Shown piece by piece: positions 33,340-44,142 of a stretch of DNA of 64,000 nucleotides. Both the position numbers and the translations under genes were made by a program. Position 1 is the first letter of the stretch. Every line of letters begins with the position of its first letter. Origin of the DNA: Hoeflea sp. IMCC20628 (GTDB lineage: Bacteria; Pseudomonadota; Alphaproteobacteria; Rhizobiales; Rhizobiaceae); the NCBI RefSeq assembly GCF_001011155.1, contig NZ_CP011479.1:3490501-3554500 (forward strand), given 5' to 3'. Below the pieces are notes generated by a model. That model did no database searches. It worked only from the letters and a program-made list of their open reading frames with translations, and had not been told where the DNA came from.

Positions 33340-34563
33340 GTGACGGATGATCCGAAGATCGGCGACGACCGCAATGGCTCAGCGAACAGATCGTTGAGAG
33401 GATCGAACCAGAGCGGCCTGCGGGCCTATAACCAGCGCCTGGTGCTCAGCCTTGTCTATTCCCATGGAAACCTGACCAAGACCGACATTGCGCGGATGAC
33501 CGGACTGTCGGCGCAGACCGGATCGGTGATTATGCGCGAGCTCGAAGCCGAGGACCTGATCGTCAAGGGCGAACCGGTTCGCGGCAAGGTGGGGCAACCT
33601 TCGGTGCCGCTGTCGATCAACCCCGACGGCGCCTTTTTCTTTGGCCTGAAAGTCGGCCGCCGCAGCGCCGAGCTCATCCTGGTCAATTTTCTTGGGGAAC
33701 CACAGGCGGCGCTGCGCAAAAGCTATCCTTGGCCAACGCCGCCGCTGGTGATCGATTTCGCCAGCAACGGCATTGCCGAGATGCTGGCCGGACTGCCGGC
33801 AGAATTCCGCGATCGGGTGGCCGGAGTGGGCATCGCCACGCCGTTCGAGCTGTGGAACTGGACCGAACAGGCGGAAGCGCCGCGCGAACAGATGGACCTG
33901 TGGCGCGGTTGCGACCTCAGGGCGGAACTTGCCGCCATCTGCCATATGCCGGTCTACCTGCAAAACGACGCCACCGCGGCCTGTGCCGCCGAACTGGTGT
34001 TCGGCAAGCATCCCGGACTGCATGATTTTCTCTACCTCTATATCGGCACCTTTGTCGGCGGTGGCGTGGTGCTCAATGGCAGCATCTATTCCGGTCGCAG
34101 CGGCAATGCCGGCGCGCTGGGCCCGCTGCCGGTTGCCGGACCGGACGGCAAGCCGGTGCAATTGATTGAAAGAGCGTCGATCATGTTGCTCGAGCGCATG
34201 CTCAAGGCCGCCGGCCTCGACCCCTCGCCGCTGTGGAACAGTCCCGACCATTGGGAAGGGTTTGAAGAGCTGGCCGATGAATGGATCGGCATCGTGGCGC
34301 GCGGCCTCGCCCAGGCGGTCGTCTCGGCCGCCTCGATCATCGATTTCGAGCATGTCATCATCGATGGCGGACTGCCGGTCGATGTCCGGGAAAAGATCGT
34401 CGCAGCAACGCAGGCAGAAGTAAGCCTTTACGATCTTCGCGGCCTGGATGTGCCGGGCATCCTGCCGGGAACCGTCGGCCACCTCGCCCGCGCGCTGGGT
34501 GCGGCCAGCCTGCCGCTGTTTGACAAATACCTGATTGACCGTAACGCCCGCCTCGGCGGCTGA
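33340..34563 (+). CDS. frcR: ROK-family transcriptional regulator (FrcR-like)
   Basis: A 407-residue regulator with an N-terminal winged helix-turn-helix (LTKTDIARMTGLSAQTGSV, residues ~45-65) fused to a sugar-kinase-like ROK domain (IGTFVGGGVVLNGSIYSGRS, then GNAGALG). A zinc-cysteine motif typical of some ROK proteins is not seen. The start is a GTG at 33340 with GGGAGGA 9 nt upstream. It is divergent from frcBCAK and a large dyad lies between, which fits control of fructose uptake by the sugar or a derivative. Confidence 0.88.
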   Translation: MTDDPKIGDDRNGSANRSLRGSNQSGLRAYNQRLVLSLVYSHGNLTKTDIARMTGLSAQTGSVIMRELEAEDLIVKGEPVRGKVGQPSVPLSINPDGAFFFGLKVGRRSAELILVNFLGEPQAALRKSYPWPTPPLVIDFASNGIAEMLAGLPAEFRDRVAGVGIATPFELWNWTEQAEAPREQMDLWRGCDLRAELAAICHMPVYLQNDATAACAAELVFGKHPGLHDFLYLYIGTFVGGGVVLNGSIYSGRSGNAGALGPLPVAGPDGKPVQLIERASIMLLERMLKAAGLDPSPLWNSPDHWEGFEELADEWIGIVARGLAQAVVSAASIIDFEHVIIDGGLPVDVREKIVAATQAEVSLYDLRGLDVPGILPGTVGHLARALGAASLPLFDKYLIDRNARLGG

Positions 34564-34719
34564 GTCACACCTGCTGCCCTGACAAAGGACTTGCCGTCCG
34601 GCTCGCATGTGTTCGGCAACCACTTTCATTCCGTCGATTTCCGGCCGCTTTCATTTGATAGATGAGTCGAGCAATGGCGCGCATTCTGCCGCAGCAGGAC
34701 AGACCGCCAATGCGCTTCT

Positions 34720-34734
34720 TGCGAATGATTTGCA
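34720..34734. promoter_or_regulatory. Fur/Mur-type box 1 upstream of sitA
   Basis: TGCGAATGATTTGCA, a quasi-palindrome (TGCnAATnATTnGCA). An inverted copy lies 40 bp downstream. The layout resembles the two Mur-responsive sequences reported upstream of sitA in Rhizobium. Confidence 0.75.
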
Positions 34735-34740
34735 AAAACA

Positions 34741-34768
34741 TTGACAACGATTGGAATATGCATAGATT
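34741..34768 (+). promoter_or_regulatory. Probable sitA promoter
   Basis: TTGACA (34741-34746) and TAGATT (34763-34768), 16 bp apart, lie between the two Mur-type boxes, so a bound repressor would block RNA polymerase. Confidence 0.6.
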
Positions 34769-34774
34769 GCCACT

Positions 34775-34789
34775 TGCAAATCATTCGCA
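34775..34789. promoter_or_regulatory. Fur/Mur-type box 2 upstream of sitA
   Basis: TGCAAATCATTCGCA, the exact reverse complement of box 1, 10 bp before the sitA start codon. Confidence 0.75.
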
Positions 34790-34799
34790 GGAAGAACCT

Positions 34800-35690
34800 A
34801 TGCGCCTCCTTACAGTTGTTGGACTTTTCATCACGCTCAGCCTTGCCCCAGCATCATCGGCGCTGGCAGAGATCAAGGTGCTGACGTCCTTCACCGTCTT
34901 TGCCGATATGGTCCGCAATATTGCAGGCGACCATGCCGAAGTGGTGTCCATCACCCGCGAGGGTGCCGAGATCCACATGTTTCGGCCAACGCCTGGCGAC
35001 ATCAAGAGAGGCCTCGGCGCCAATGTGGTGTTGTGGAACGGTCTCGGGCTTGAGACATGGTTCGAGCGATATCTCGAAAACCTCGGCAATGTGAAAGCCT
35101 ATGTTCTGTCAGATGGCGTCGAGCCAATCATGATCGGCGAAGGCGCCTATGAAGGCAGGGCCAATCCGCATGCCTGGATGTCGCCTGAAAACGCGATGAT
35201 CTATATCGACAACATCGTGCGCGCCCTGTCTGAAACCGATCCGGCCAACACAGCCGCCTACGCCGCCAACGCCGAAAGCTACAAGGCCGAAATTGCCGCC
35301 ACCTTCGCACCGATCCGCGCAGCGATCCAAGCGCTGCCCGAAGAAAAGCGCTGGCTGGTGACAAGCGAAGCGGCGTTCTCTTACCTCGCAAGGGATTTCG
35401 GCCTCAAGGAGGCTTCAATCTGGGCGATCAACGCCGACAGTCAGGGATCTCCACAACAGGTGCGCCGTGTCATTGATCTGATCCGCGACAAGAATGTTCC
35501 GGTGATCTTTTCCGAAAGCACCGTCTCCCCCAAGCCCGCACAGCAGGTGGCACGGGAAACCGGCATAGCTTATGGCGGCGTTTTGTATGTGGATTCACTT
35601 TCGACCCCTGACGGGCCGGTGCCGACCTACATTGATCTGCTTAAAGTGACATCTCAAACCATTGTCACAGGACTGACGGTAAAACCATGA
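34800..35690 (+). CDS. sitA: Manganese/iron ABC transporter, substrate-binding protein SitA
   Basis: A 296-residue metal-binding protein of the cluster A-I (ZnuA/SitA) type with a signal peptide of ~23 residues (ending ALAEI). Candidate metal ligands are the His in [13 protein letters not shown], the His in [11 protein letters not shown], the Glu in [14 protein letters not shown] and an acidic residue late in the protein. The absence of a His-rich loop argues against a zinc-specific ZnuA. The ATG at 34800 follows CAGGAAG. Two Mur-type boxes flank its promoter, pointing to manganese-responsive repression. Confidence 0.9.
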   Translation: MRLLTVVGLFITLSLAPASSALAEIKVLTSFTVFADMVRNIAGDHAEVVSITREGAEIHMFRPTPGDIKRGLGANVVLWNGLGLETWFERYLENLGNVKAYVLSDGVEPIMIGEGAYEGRANPHAWMSPENAMIYIDNIVRALSETDPANTAAYAANAESYKAEIAATFAPIRAAIQALPEEKRWLVTSEAAFSYLARDFGLKEASIWAINADSQGSPQQVRRVIDLIRDKNVPVIFSESTVSPKPAQQVARETGIAYGGVLYVDSLSTPDGPVPTYIDLLKVTSQTIVTGLTVKP

Positions 35691-36598
35691 ACATCTCCGC
35701 CCCCCGACAGACCCAAGCCGCCGAAACCACTGGCCTCGAAGTACGTGACGTCACGGTGATTTACCGGAATGGCAACCGCGCGCTCGACGGTGCTGAGTTC
35801 TCGGTTCCGAAGGGCTCGATAACCGCTCTTGTCGGTATCAATGGCAGCGGCAAGTCGACCTTGTTCAAGGCGTTGATGGGCTTTGTTCCTCTCGCCAGCG
35901 GCCAGATCAGCATCATGGGCCTGGCAGTCCCCGAAGCGCTCAGGCGCAATCTTGTCGCCTATGTTCCGCAAAGCGAGGAGATCGACTGGTCGTTCCCGGT
36001 GCTGGTCGAAGACGTCGTGATGATGGGCCGTTACGGCCACATGAATTTTCTGCGGATGACCCGCAAGCAGGATCGCGTCGCCGTCGATGAGGCGCTGGAG
36101 CGGGTTGGCATGTCGGCATTCCGCAAACGCCAGATCGGCGAATTGTCCGGTGGTCAGAAAAAGCGCGTGTTCCTAGCCCGCGCACTGGCCCAGGAAGGCC
36201 AAGTAATCCTGCTCGACGAGCCGTTCACCGGTGTCGATGTGACCACGGAAACGCAAATCATCGAACTGCTGAAAGTCCTGCGCACTGAGGGCCGGGTGAT
36301 GCTGGTTTCGACCCATAATCTGGGCAGCGTGCCCGAATTCTGCGACCGCGCAGTACTGATCAATCGCCGCATCCTCGCCGAAGGACCGACCAGCGAAGTG
36401 TTCACACAAGCCAATCTGCAGAAGGCCTTTGGTGGCGTGCTTCGCCACTTTGTTCTCGGCGGACAGGATCTGCATGACGATGACGACCATCGTCAGGTCA
36501 CGGTTTTGACCGATGACGAACGGCCCTTCGTGATCTACGGCGAGACCGAGCGCAATGCCCGCAAGGGCAAAGGCGCAGGCAAGGAAGGCAGCAAATGA
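35687..36598 (+). CDS. sitB: Manganese/iron ABC transporter, ATPase SitB
   Basis: A 303-residue ABC ATPase with Walker [10 protein letters not shown], the Q-loop in [15 protein letters not shown], typical of SitB/MntB, signature [15 protein letters not shown] and Walker [13 protein letters not shown]. The C-terminal ~40 residues are rich in His, Asp and Lys (LHDDDDHRQ), which may be a metal-binding tail. It starts inside the sitA stop (ATGA overlap). Confidence 0.92.
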   Translation: MNISAPRQTQAAETTGLEVRDVTVIYRNGNRALDGAEFSVPKGSITALVGINGSGKSTLFKALMGFVPLASGQISIMGLAVPEALRRNLVAYVPQSEEIDWSFPVLVEDVVMMGRYGHMNFLRMTRKQDRVAVDEALERVGMSAFRKRQIGELSGGQKKRVFLARALAQEGQVILLDEPFTGVDVTTETQIIELLKVLRTEGRVMLVSTHNLGSVPEFCDRAVLINRRILAEGPTSEVFTQANLQKAFGGVLRHFVLGGQDLHDDDDHRQVTVLTDDERPFVIYGETERNARKGKGAGKEGSK

Positions 36599-37458
36599 GC
36601 CTGCTGCTTGAACCTTTCAGTTATGGCTACATGGTCAACGCCATGTGGGTGTCAGCGCTGACCGGCGCGATATGCGCATTTCTGTCCTGCTATCTGATGC
36701 TCAAGGGCTGGTCGCTGATCGGCGACGCGCTCTCGCACTCGATCGTGCCCGGTGTCGCCGGTGCCTATATGCTCGGCCTGCCGTTTGCAGCGGGCGCGTT
36801 TCTCGCAGGCGGTCTCGCCGCAGCCGCCATGCTGACCATCCGCGCCCACACTAGGCTGCGCGAGGACGCCATCATCGGCATGATCTTCGTGTCGTTCTTT
36901 GCGCTGGGGCTGTTCATGGTGTCGATCTCGCCGACGCCGATCAATGTGCAGACCATCGTGCTGGGCAATGTGCTGGCGATCACGCCCAACGACACCACCC
37001 AGCTGATCATCATCGGCGTGGTCACGCTGGTGGTGCTGTCGGTGATCTGGAAAGACCTGATGCTGGTGTTCTTTGACGAGAGCCATGCACGCGCCATCGG
37101 TATCCGCGCCACCGCGCTCAAGGCGGTGTTCTTCACCCTGCTTGCAGCCTCGACCGTGGCAGCGATGCAGACAGTCGGCGCCTTTCTGGTGATCGCGCTG
37201 GTGGTGACACCGGGGGCCACCGCCTACCTTCTGACCGACCGGTTTCCAAGGCTGATCGTCATTGCCGTGGCAATTGGGTCGATCACCTCGTTTGTCGGGG
37301 TCTATCTGAGCTATTTCCTCGATGGCGCGACTGGCGGCGTGGTGATCATGCTGCAGACCGGCCTGTTTCTGCTGGCCTTCCTGTTCGCGCCCCGGCACGG
37401 GCTGCTGGCCCAACGTGCCAAGGCGCGCGGCGCAAGCGCTGACGCGGGAGTTGCATGA
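36595..37458 (+). CDS. sitC: Manganese/iron ABC transporter, permease SitC
   Basis: A 287-residue ABC-3 family permease with 7-9 membrane segments. The beginning [21 protein letters not shown], then [18 protein letters not shown], is diagnostic; the coupling region with [16 protein letters not shown] is also clear. It is a paralogue of sitD, which shares LKGWSLLGDAMSHAVLPG, and the two form a heterodimeric pore. ATGA overlaps on both sides indicate one transcript. Confidence 0.92.
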   Translation: MSLLLEPFSYGYMVNAMWVSALTGAICAFLSCYLMLKGWSLIGDALSHSIVPGVAGAYMLGLPFAAGAFLAGGLAAAAMLTIRAHTRLREDAIIGMIFVSFFALGLFMVSISPTPINVQTIVLGNVLAITPNDTTQLIIIGVVTLVVLSVIWKDLMLVFFDESHARAIGIRATALKAVFFTLLAASTVAAMQTVGAFLVIALVVTPGATAYLLTDRFPRLIVIAVAIGSITSFVGVYLSYFLDGATGGVVIMLQTGLFLLAFLFAPRHGLLAQRAKARGASADAGVA

Positions 37459-38306
37459 TGGATGTCTGGGTGGATTTCTTTGTCGATCCGTTCCGCTACG
37501 CCTATATGCAGAAGGCGTTTCTTATCACCTTCCTGATCGCGATTCCGATGGCGGCAATGAGCAGTCTTATGGTGCTCAAAGGCTGGTCTCTGCTGGGTGA
37601 CGCCATGAGCCACGCCGTGCTGCCCGGTATCGTCATGGCCTACATTGCCGGCCTGCCGCTGGTGATCGGGGCGTTCGCCGCCGGGCTTTTCTGTGCGGTG
37701 GCCACCGGCTGGCTCAATGCCAACAGCCGGGTCAAGGAGGACACGGTGATGGGCATCGTGTTTTCCGGCATGTTCGGCCTGGGGATCGTGCTGCATGTCA
37801 GCGTTCGCTCAAGTCTGCATCTCGATCACATCCTGTTTGGCGACATGCTTGGTGTCAGCTGGTCGGACATTGGTGCGACGGCGCTGCTGGCCGGCTTGTG
37901 CAGCGCGTTTCTGCTGACCAAATGGCGCGACCTTGTCGCACAGGCCTTTGATGGCCTGCATGCCCGCGCCATCGGACTGCGCACCGGCTGGCTTCACTAC
38001 GGATTGCTGACAGCCATCGCGCTGATGATTGTCGCCAGCCTCAAGGCCGTCGGCATCATCCTGTCGATTGCTCTTCTGGTCGCGCCCGGCGCCATCGCGT
38101 TCCTCGTCGCCCGGACTTTTGTGGGTATGCTCAGCATTGCTGTCGGATCGGTGATCCTGAGCGCGCTGATCGGCATTTTCGCCAGCTATCATATCAACAG
38201 CGAACCGGCACCCACCATGGTGCTGGTGATGACCGGGTTCTTTGTCGTGGCGCTGGTCGTCAGCCAGGTGCGGGATATGCGGATGCGTCGGGTGGCGCGG
38301 GGGTGA
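37455..38306 (+). CDS. sitD: Manganese/iron ABC transporter, permease SitD
   Basis: A 283-residue ABC-3 family permease, paralogue of SitC, with FRYAYMQKAFLITFLI at the start and LKGWSLLGDAMSHAVLPG in the second segment. Two adjacent ATGs (37455 and 37458) are possible starts. The last gene of the operon; 370 bp without a gene follow. Together SitABCD import Mn(II) and perhaps Fe(II). Confidence 0.92.
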   Translation: MMDVWVDFFVDPFRYAYMQKAFLITFLIAIPMAAMSSLMVLKGWSLLGDAMSHAVLPGIVMAYIAGLPLVIGAFAAGLFCAVATGWLNANSRVKEDTVMGIVFSGMFGLGIVLHVSVRSSLHLDHILFGDMLGVSWSDIGATALLAGLCSAFLLTKWRDLVAQAFDGLHARAIGLRTGWLHYGLLTAIALMIVASLKAVGIILSIALLVAPGAIAFLVARTFVGMLSIAVGSVILSALIGIFASYHINSEPAPTMVLVMTGFFVVALVVSQVRDMRMRRVARG

Positions 38307-38675
38307 AGGCTGAGGCCTGGTGGACACAACCAACGGAGCATAAAGACGGGACAATTTCAGTTTACATGCAGCCCATTTGCGATGCTGTTTTCGGCCCATT
38401 GCTGACATGGGCGAGCACGACAACGAAAGTCTGCAAGGAACCCGTTCCTGACCTTTTAGGTCGAACTGACGTGCGCTCCAGTTTCAGTTTTTTGATGCAA
38501 TTCCGCCCTGAGTTTCGGGCCTTAAGTTCCTGGACGAAATCCTGATCGGAATACCTGCCACGGAATAATGTATTGGTAGACAATCTGTCGCAGACCTCAC
38601 GGATTGTTTGTGCGCTGCCACTGCATACCTCCATTAAGTACGATTGATTAGGACACTCATTTTAAAGGACGGCAC
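38307..38675. other. Intergenic region after sitD, no credible gene
   Basis: No coding signal was found. Two small adjacent stem-loops are present (GGAACCCGTTCC at 38437-38448 and GACC-TTTTA-GGTC at 38450-38462), which may contribute to 3' processing. A 90-codon frame on the minus strand (38362-38634) has no ribosome site and no recognisable product. Confidence 0.5.
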
Positions 38676-39095
38676 ATGACTGATACCAAGGACTATGGCT
38701 CCGATCCCTATGTCGTGGACATCGAGAAAGACACGCTTGAAAATCCCAATTTTCGCACCACGCGCTGGACCGGCAAGAACATCCAACTGACACTGATGAC
38801 GATCCCGGTGGGCGGCGATATCGGGCTCGAGGTGCACGAAACCCATGACCAGTTCCTGCGCCTTGAGCAGGGCACGGGCCGCGTTCAAATGGGACCATCC
38901 AGAGATCAGTTGAACTTTGAGCGGGAGGTTGGTGCGGACTGGGCCGTGTTCGTTCCTGCCGGATTCTGGCACAACATTACCAATATCGGCGACGAGCCAA
39001 TCAAGCTGTATGCAATCTATGGTCCGCCGGATCACCTCCACGGCACGGTACACGCAACGCAGGTCGATGCTGAAAACGACCCGAACGAGCATTGA
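38676..39095 (+). CDS. Cupin-domain protein
   Basis: A 139-residue single-domain cupin. Motif 1 is visible as GLEVHETHDQFLRLEQGTGRV in outline, with His, His and Glu as metal ligands, and motif 2 as FVPAGFWHNITNIGD with the last His. The form resembles mannose-6-phosphate isomerase-like cupins of unknown reaction. It is transcribed alone: 370 bp without a gene precede it and a stem-loop follows 5 nt after the stop. AAAGGA about 8 nt before the ATG is a good ribosome site. Confidence 0.85.
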   Translation: MTDTKDYGSDPYVVDIEKDTLENPNFRTTRWTGKNIQLTLMTIPVGGDIGLEVHETHDQFLRLEQGTGRVQMGPSRDQLNFEREVGADWAVFVPAGFWHNITNIGDEPIKLYAIYGPPDHLHGTVHATQVDAENDPNEH

Positions 39096-39100
39096 ATTAC

Positions 39101-39127
39101 AATAGCCGCTCCTTGGGGGCGGCTATT
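39101..39127 (+). terminator. Stem-loop after the cupin gene
   Basis: AATAGCCGC (39101-39109) pairs with GCGGCTATT (39119-39127); the U-tract is missing. Confidence 0.5.
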
Positions 39128-39478
39128 CCGCTTCTGGCCGTAATTATGGCCAGAAGTGCTAGAGCATCTTTCGAGAAAGGCCGCTTCGTCCGCATTGCTA
39201 AGCTCCGCGCACCCGCAGCGAACGTCTGCTTCCCGCGCAGACTGACCAAATCCGTATTCAAACAGAATGCCAGATACGTCTCCACAGGTGCGGTTGGGCG
39301 GCGCCCACTCGGCATTGCCGTGCCCCCAACCCGGTTACCTGCCTAAAATCTTGTCCTCCGTAACACTGTCCCGAAATCCGACGACCAACCTCCTTTTCCC
39401 CAATATTTATCCTGTCGGCGCCACCCCCGAACCGCGCGTCCCCTCTTGCTATCCTGCGAAAATTCGGCATAGGTACGG
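39128..39478. other. Long leader region upstream of the glycine riboswitch
   Basis: About 350 bp with no credible gene. The gcv promoter must lie here; a clear -35/-10 pair could not be singled out. Confidence 0.5.
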
Positions 39479-39640
39479 CTTCCCGTTGGGAGAAACCGGA
39501 GTTATCCGGTGCCGAAGGAGCAACCGCCCCGGAAACTCTCAGGCAAAAGGACCAGCGGTACAGGACGGACTCTGGAGAATGGCGCCCGCTAGCGTCTGCC
39601 GAAGGGATAACAATCTCAGGCAAAAGGACAGAGGGGGCTA
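39479..39640 (+). ncRNA. Tandem glycine riboswitch (gcvT motif)
   Basis: Two aptamers in series. Aptamer 1 has GGGAGAAACC, GTGCCGAAGGAGCAA and AACTCTCAGGCAAAAGGAC. Aptamer 2 has CTCTGGAGAATGGCG, CTGCCGAAGGGATAACAA and ATCTCAGGCAAAAGGACAG. The CCGAAGG and CAGGCAAAAGGAC cores are the hallmark of glycine aptamers. The downstream gcvT start lies 73 nt on, with a short hairpin AGGCGT/ACGCCT (39646-39660) and GTGCGCGGA...TCCCGCAC (39673-39694) as a possible expression platform. Glycine should switch on the cleavage system. Confidence 0.93.
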
Positions 39641-39712
39641 TTCGAAGGCGTCTGACGCCTGAAGATTGGCCCGTGCGCGGACTTTTTCCCGCACCCAGAC
39701 GGAGACTGCCGC

Positions 39713-40852
39713 GTGGACACCACTGCAGACCTTCTTAAAACACCGCTTCATTCCCTGCATCTTGAACTTGGCGCCCGCATGGCCGGATTTGCCGGCTACG
39801 ACATGCCGATCCAATACCCCATGGGGGTGATGAAAGAACATCTTTACACCCGTTCCTATGCCGGCCTGTTTGATGTTTCTCATATGGGACAGATCCTGAT
39901 CCGCGCCAAAAGCGGCGATGTGCGCGATGCGGCGCTGGCGCTTGAAAAAATCACCCCCGTCGATGTGGCGGATCTCAAGCCCGGCCGCCAGCGCTACGGG
40001 TTGTTCACCAACGCCGATGGCGGACTTGAGGACGACTTCATGGTCGCCAACAGAGGTGACCATCTCTATCTGGTGGTCAACGCCGCCTGCAAACATCAGG
40101 ATCTGGCGCGCATTGAAGCCGCGCTTTCAGACACCTGCGAGATCGAGGCCCAATTTGATCGCGGGTTGATCGCACTGCAAGGACCGGAGGCAGAAACCGC
40201 ATTGTCGGCCTATGCGCCGGAAGCCGCCGACATGATGTTCATGGATGTCATGGTGCTTGAAATCGCCGGGGTTCCGGCAGTGGTGTCGCGCTCCGGCTAC
40301 ACCGGCGAGGACGGCTACGAGATCTCGCTGCCAGCCGAGGAGACCGACCGCATTGCCCGGCTGATCCTGTCGGATGAAGAGATCGCCCCCATAGGGCTCG
40401 GCGCACGCGATTCGCTCAGGCTTGAAGCCGGGCTCTGCCTCTACGGCCACGACATTGACGAAACCACCACGCCGGTTGAAGCCAATCTGAAATGGGCGAT
40501 CCAGAAGGCGCGCCGCAAGGGCGGAGCCCGCGAAGGCGGATTCCCCGGCGCCGACGTGATCCTCGATCAATTCGAGAATGGCGCCAAGCGCACCCGTGTC
40601 GGCCTGCAACCCACAGGCAAGGCCCCGATCCGCCCCGAGGTCGAAATTTTCAAACAGGAAACCGGCGGTGATGCAGTCGGAATTGTGACGTCGGGCGGAT
40701 TTGGCCCGAGCGCCAACGCCCCTGTTGCCATGGGCTATGTGCCCTCGGAACTGGCGGCCGCCGGCACCAAACTCTATGCCGAAGTGCGCGGCAAGCGGCT
40801 TGAAATTACCGTAGCCGCCCTGCCCTTCGTCCCTTCCAATTACAAACGATAA
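39713..40852 (+). CDS. gcvT: Glycine cleavage system T protein (aminomethyltransferase)
   Basis: A 379-residue tetrahydrofolate-dependent enzyme that takes the aminomethyl group from lipoyl-GcvH, releasing ammonia and making 5,10-methylene-THF. Family segments visible are [33 protein letters not shown], the [15 protein letters not shown] motif around the catalytic region, and [15 protein letters not shown]. The start is a GTG at 39713 with GGAGA 8 nt upstream; it begins 73 nt after the tandem glycine riboswitch. It is first of gcvT-gcvH-gcvP. Confidence 0.95.
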   Translation: MDTTADLLKTPLHSLHLELGARMAGFAGYDMPIQYPMGVMKEHLYTRSYAGLFDVSHMGQILIRAKSGDVRDAALALEKITPVDVADLKPGRQRYGLFTNADGGLEDDFMVANRGDHLYLVVNAACKHQDLARIEAALSDTCEIEAQFDRGLIALQGPEAETALSAYAPEAADMMFMDVMVLEIAGVPAVVSRSGYTGEDGYEISLPAEETDRIARLILSDEEIAPIGLGARDSLRLEAGLCLYGHDIDETTTPVEANLKWAIQKARRKGGAREGGFPGADVILDQFENGAKRTRVGLQPTGKAPIRPEVEIFKQETGGDAVGIVTSGGFGPSANAPVAMGYVPSELAAAGTKLYAEVRGKRLEITVAALPFVPSNYKR

Positions 40853-40872
40853 GCCACGACAGGAACAAAACC

Positions 40873-41235
40873 ATGCTGAAATTCACCGAAGACCATGAAT
40901 GGCTCAAGATCGAAGGCGACGTCGCAACTGTCGGCATCACTGAACACGCTGCCGAACAACTCGGCGATCTAGTTTTCGTCGAGCTGCCCGAGGTCGGAAC
41001 CAAGCTGGACAAGGGCGCCGATGCATCGACCGTGGAATCGGTCAAGGCAGCGTCTGATGTCTATTGCCCTCTTGCCGGCGAGATCACCGCAGTCAACCAG
41101 GCCATTGTCGACGATCCGTCGCTTGTCAACTCCGATCCTACCGGTGCCGGCTGGTTCTTCAAGCTCAAGCTCGATGACGCCAGTGCCGCCAATGAGTTGA
41201 TGGACGAAACCGCCTACCAAGCAATGATTGGCTGA
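40873..41235 (+). CDS. gcvH: Glycine cleavage system H protein
   Basis: A 120-residue lipoyl carrier protein. The lipoylation lysine is Lys58 in [30 protein letters not shown] at the start and the C-terminal [12 protein letters not shown] are standard for the family. It shuttles the aminomethyl group between GcvP and GcvT in the cytoplasm. It sits 20 nt after gcvT and 8 nt before gcvP. Confidence 0.96.
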   Translation: MLKFTEDHEWLKIEGDVATVGITEHAAEQLGDLVFVELPEVGTKLDKGADASTVESVKAASDVYCPLAGEITAVNQAIVDDPSLVNSDPTGAGWFFKLKLDDASAANELMDETAYQAMIG

Positions 41236-41243
41236 AACACACA

Positions 41244-44096
41244 ATGAGCATCACCCTGACCGATTACGATCCCTATGATTTCGCCAACCGCCGCCATATC
41301 GGGCCATCGCCGACGGAAATTTCCGACATGCTCAAGGTGGTGGGCGCCACCTCGCTGGATGCACTGATTGATGAAACTGTGCCCGGCTCGATCCGCCAGA
41401 AGACACCGCTGGCATTTGGCGATCCGATGAGCGAGCGCGAGGTTCTGGATCATCTGCGCGCCACCGCGGCCAAAAACACGGTGATGGTTTCGCTGATCGG
41501 TCAGGGCTATCACGGCACCATCATGCCGCCGGTGATCCAGCGAACCATTCTCGAGAATCCGGCCTGGTACACTGCCTACACGCCCTACCAGCCGGAAATC
41601 AGCCAGGGCCGTCTGGAAGCACTGTTGAATTTTCAGACCATGGTCGCCGATCTTACCGGCCTCGACATCGCCAATGCCTCATTGCTTGATGAAGCGACCG
41701 CAGCAGCTGAAGCCATGGCAATTGCAGAGCGGACGTCAAAATCCAAAAGCAAAACCTTCTTTGTCGATCATCACTGCCACCCGCAGTCCATTGACGTGAT
41801 CCGCACCCGTGCCGAACCTCTGGGCTGGGAAGTCATTGTCGGCGATCCGTTCACCGATCTCGATGCTGCCGCCGTGTTCGGGGCGATTTTCCAGTATCCC
41901 GGCACCCATGGCCATGTGCATGATTTCACCGATCTGATCGCCTCGCTGCATGCGGAGAAGGCAATTGCCGTGGTCGCCGCCGATCCGCTGTCGCTGACGC
42001 TGCTCAAGTCTCCCGGCGAGATGGGCGCCGACATCGCCATCGGCTCGATGCAGCGCTTTGGCGTGCCCGTCGGTTATGGCGGCCCTCATGCGGCCTATAT
42101 GGCAGTGAAAGACGCCTACAAGCGTTCGATGCCCGGCCGCCTGGTCGGCGTCACTGTCGACGCGCGCGGCAACCAGGCCTATCGGCTGGCACTGCAGACC
42201 CGCGAGCAGCATATCCGCCGCGAGAAGGCCACCTCGAACATCTGCACCGCGCAGGTGCTGCTCGCCATCATCGCCTCGATGTATGCGGTGTTCCATGGCC
42301 CTGAAGGGCTGCAGGCCATCGCCGGCCGGGTGCACATCAGGGCTGCCACCTTGGCCGCCGGTCTGAAAAAGCTTCGTTTCGGCCTCGACACAGACCGGTT
42401 TTTCGACACGGTGACAGTCGCCGTAGGAGGCCGCCAGGCCGAGATCCTCGAAGCCGCGCGCGGCGAAGGTATCAACCTGCGCAAGGTTGGCGACGACCGC
42501 ATCGGCATCGCACTTGATGAAGTTTCCCGTCGTGACACGGTCGAAGCGGTGTGGCGGGCATTTGGCGGAGATTTCACATTCAACGACCTGCTGGCAGAGC
42601 CGGTCATCACCGATACAATGGCCCGCAAGTCGGACTATCTCGAACACCCGATCTTCCACATGAACCGGGCCGAAACCGAGATGACGCGCTACATCCGCCG
42701 GCTGTCGGACAAGGATCTGGCGCTCGACCGGACGATGATTCCGCTTGGCTCGTGCACCATGAAGCTCAATGCCACGGCGGAAATGTTGTGCATCACCTGG
42801 CCGGAATTTGCCGACATCCATCCGTTTGCGCCCGCCGATCAGGCACTGGGCTACAAGCATATGATCGATGATCTGTCGGACAAGCTGTGCCGGATTACCG
42901 GCTATGACGCGATCTCGATGCAGCCCAATTCCGGCGCACAGGGCGAATTTGCCGGTCTTATGACCGTCCGTGCCTGGCACCAGGCCAATGGTCAGGGGCA
43001 CCGCCATGTCTGCCTGATCCCGACCTCGGCGCATGGCACCAACCCGGCATCGGCACAGATGGCCGGCATGACAGTTGTTGCTGTCGGCACTCGTGAGAAC
43101 GGCGATATTGATCTCGATGATTTCCGCGCCAAGGCAGAACTGCATTCCGACAATCTTGCCGCCTGCATGATCACCTACCCTTCCACCCACGGGGTGTTCG
43201 AGGAAACGGCAACCGAAGTCTGCACCATCACCCACAAGCACGGCGGTCAGGTCTATCTCGACGGCGCCAACCTCAATGCGCTGGTCGGACTGGCGCGGCC
43301 GGGCGACATCGGCGCCGATGTCAGCCACCTCAACCTGCACAAGACCTTCTGCATTCCGCATGGCGGCGGCGGTCCGGGCATGGGGCCGATCGGGGTCAAG
43401 GCGCATCTGACGCCGCATCTGCCGGGCCATTGCCAGACCGATGGCAAGCCCGGCGCAGTTTCTGCCGCTCCCTTCGGCTCGGCGTCGATCCTGCCGATCT
43501 CATGGGCCTATTGTCTGATGATGGGCGGCGAAGGCCTCACCCAGGCAACCAGGATCGCCATCCTCAATGCCAACTATATTGCGGCGCGGCTGAAGGGTGC
43601 TTACGACGTGCTCTACACCTCGTCCGCGGGCCGCGTGGCGCATGAGTGCATTCTTGACACACGGCCGCTGGCGCAAAGTGCCGGTGTGACTGTCGATGAT
43701 GTCGCCAAGCGTCTGATCGATTGCGGTTTCCACGCGCCAACGATGAGCTGGCCTGTCGCAGGCACGCTGATGATCGAACCGACGGAATCCGAGGTCAAGG
43801 CTGAACTCGACCGGTTCTGTTCAGCCATGCTGGCGATCCGCGAAGAGGCGCAGGCGATCGAGGACGGCACGATGGACAGGGACAACAACCCGCTGAAGAA
43901 CGCCCCGCACACGATCGAGGATCTGGTTGGACCATGGGACCGGCCCTATGACCGGGAAGCAGCCTGTTTTCCTGCAGGTGCGATGCGCAATGCCAAGTAT
44001 TTCGCTCCGGTCAACCGGGTCGACAATGTCTATGGCGACCGCCATCTGGTCTGCTCCTGCCCACCGATGTCGGACTATGCAGAAGCGGCTGAATAG
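41244..44096 (+). CDS. gcvP: Glycine dehydrogenase (decarboxylating), P protein
   Basis: A 950-residue single-chain P protein, the PLP enzyme that decarboxylates glycine and loads GcvH. The N-terminal half opens [18 protein letters not shown]. The C-terminal half has the PLP lysine at Lys700 in [17 protein letters not shown] and the preceding LDGANLNAL. The length is that of the one-gene form rather than the split gcvPA/gcvPB form. A moderate terminator follows. Confidence 0.96.
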   Translation: MSITLTDYDPYDFANRRHIGPSPTEISDMLKVVGATSLDALIDETVPGSIRQKTPLAFGDPMSEREVLDHLRATAAKNTVMVSLIGQGYHGTIMPPVIQRTILENPAWYTAYTPYQPEISQGRLEALLNFQTMVADLTGLDIANASLLDEATAAAEAMAIAERTSKSKSKTFFVDHHCHPQSIDVIRTRAEPLGWEVIVGDPFTDLDAAAVFGAIFQYPGTHGHVHDFTDLIASLHAEKAIAVVAADPLSLTLLKSPGEMGADIAIGSMQRFGVPVGYGGPHAAYMAVKDAYKRSMPGRLVGVTVDARGNQAYRLALQTREQHIRREKATSNICTAQVLLAIIASMYAVFHGPEGLQAIAGRVHIRAATLAAGLKKLRFGLDTDRFFDTVTVAVGGRQAEILEAARGEGINLRKVGDDRIGIALDEVSRRDTVEAVWRAFGGDFTFNDLLAEPVITDTMARKSDYLEHPIFHMNRAETEMTRYIRRLSDKDLALDRTMIPLGSCTMKLNATAEMLCITWPEFADIHPFAPADQALGYKHMIDDLSDKLCRITGYDAISMQPNSGAQGEFAGLMTVRAWHQANGQGHRHVCLIPTSAHGTNPASAQMAGMTVVAVGTRENGDIDLDDFRAKAELHSDNLAACMITYPSTHGVFEETATEVCTITHKHGGQVYLDGANLNALVGLARPGDIGADVSHLNLHKTFCIPHGGGGPGMGPIGVKAHLTPHLPGHCQTDGKPGAVSAAPFGSASILPISWAYCLMMGGEGLTQATRIAILNANYIAARLKGAYDVLYTSSAGRVAHECILDTRPLAQSAGVTVDDVAKRLIDCGFHAPTMSWPVAGTLMIEPTESEVKAELDRFCSAMLAIREEAQAIEDGTMDRDNNPLKNAPHTIEDLVGPWDRPYDREAACFPAGAMRNAKYFAPVNRVDNVYGDRHLVCSCPPMSDYAEAAE

Positions 44097-44115
44097 GCCC
44101 GCTCCGAGATACCAG

Positions 44116-44142
44116 GAGGCGGCTTTCATGTCGCCTCTTGTC
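44116..44142 (+). terminator. Terminator of the gcv operon
   Basis: GAGGCG (44116-44121) pairs with CGCCTC (44132-44137) across a 10-nt loop, followed by TTGTCTTT. Confidence 0.55.

Noticed and set aside
38362-38634. 90-codon minus-strand gene after sitD
   Set aside because: No ribosome site or recognisable product; kept as non-coding.
41736-43430. 564-codon minus-strand open frame
   Set aside because: It lies entirely antisense to gcvP, which is a full-length and unmistakable gene.
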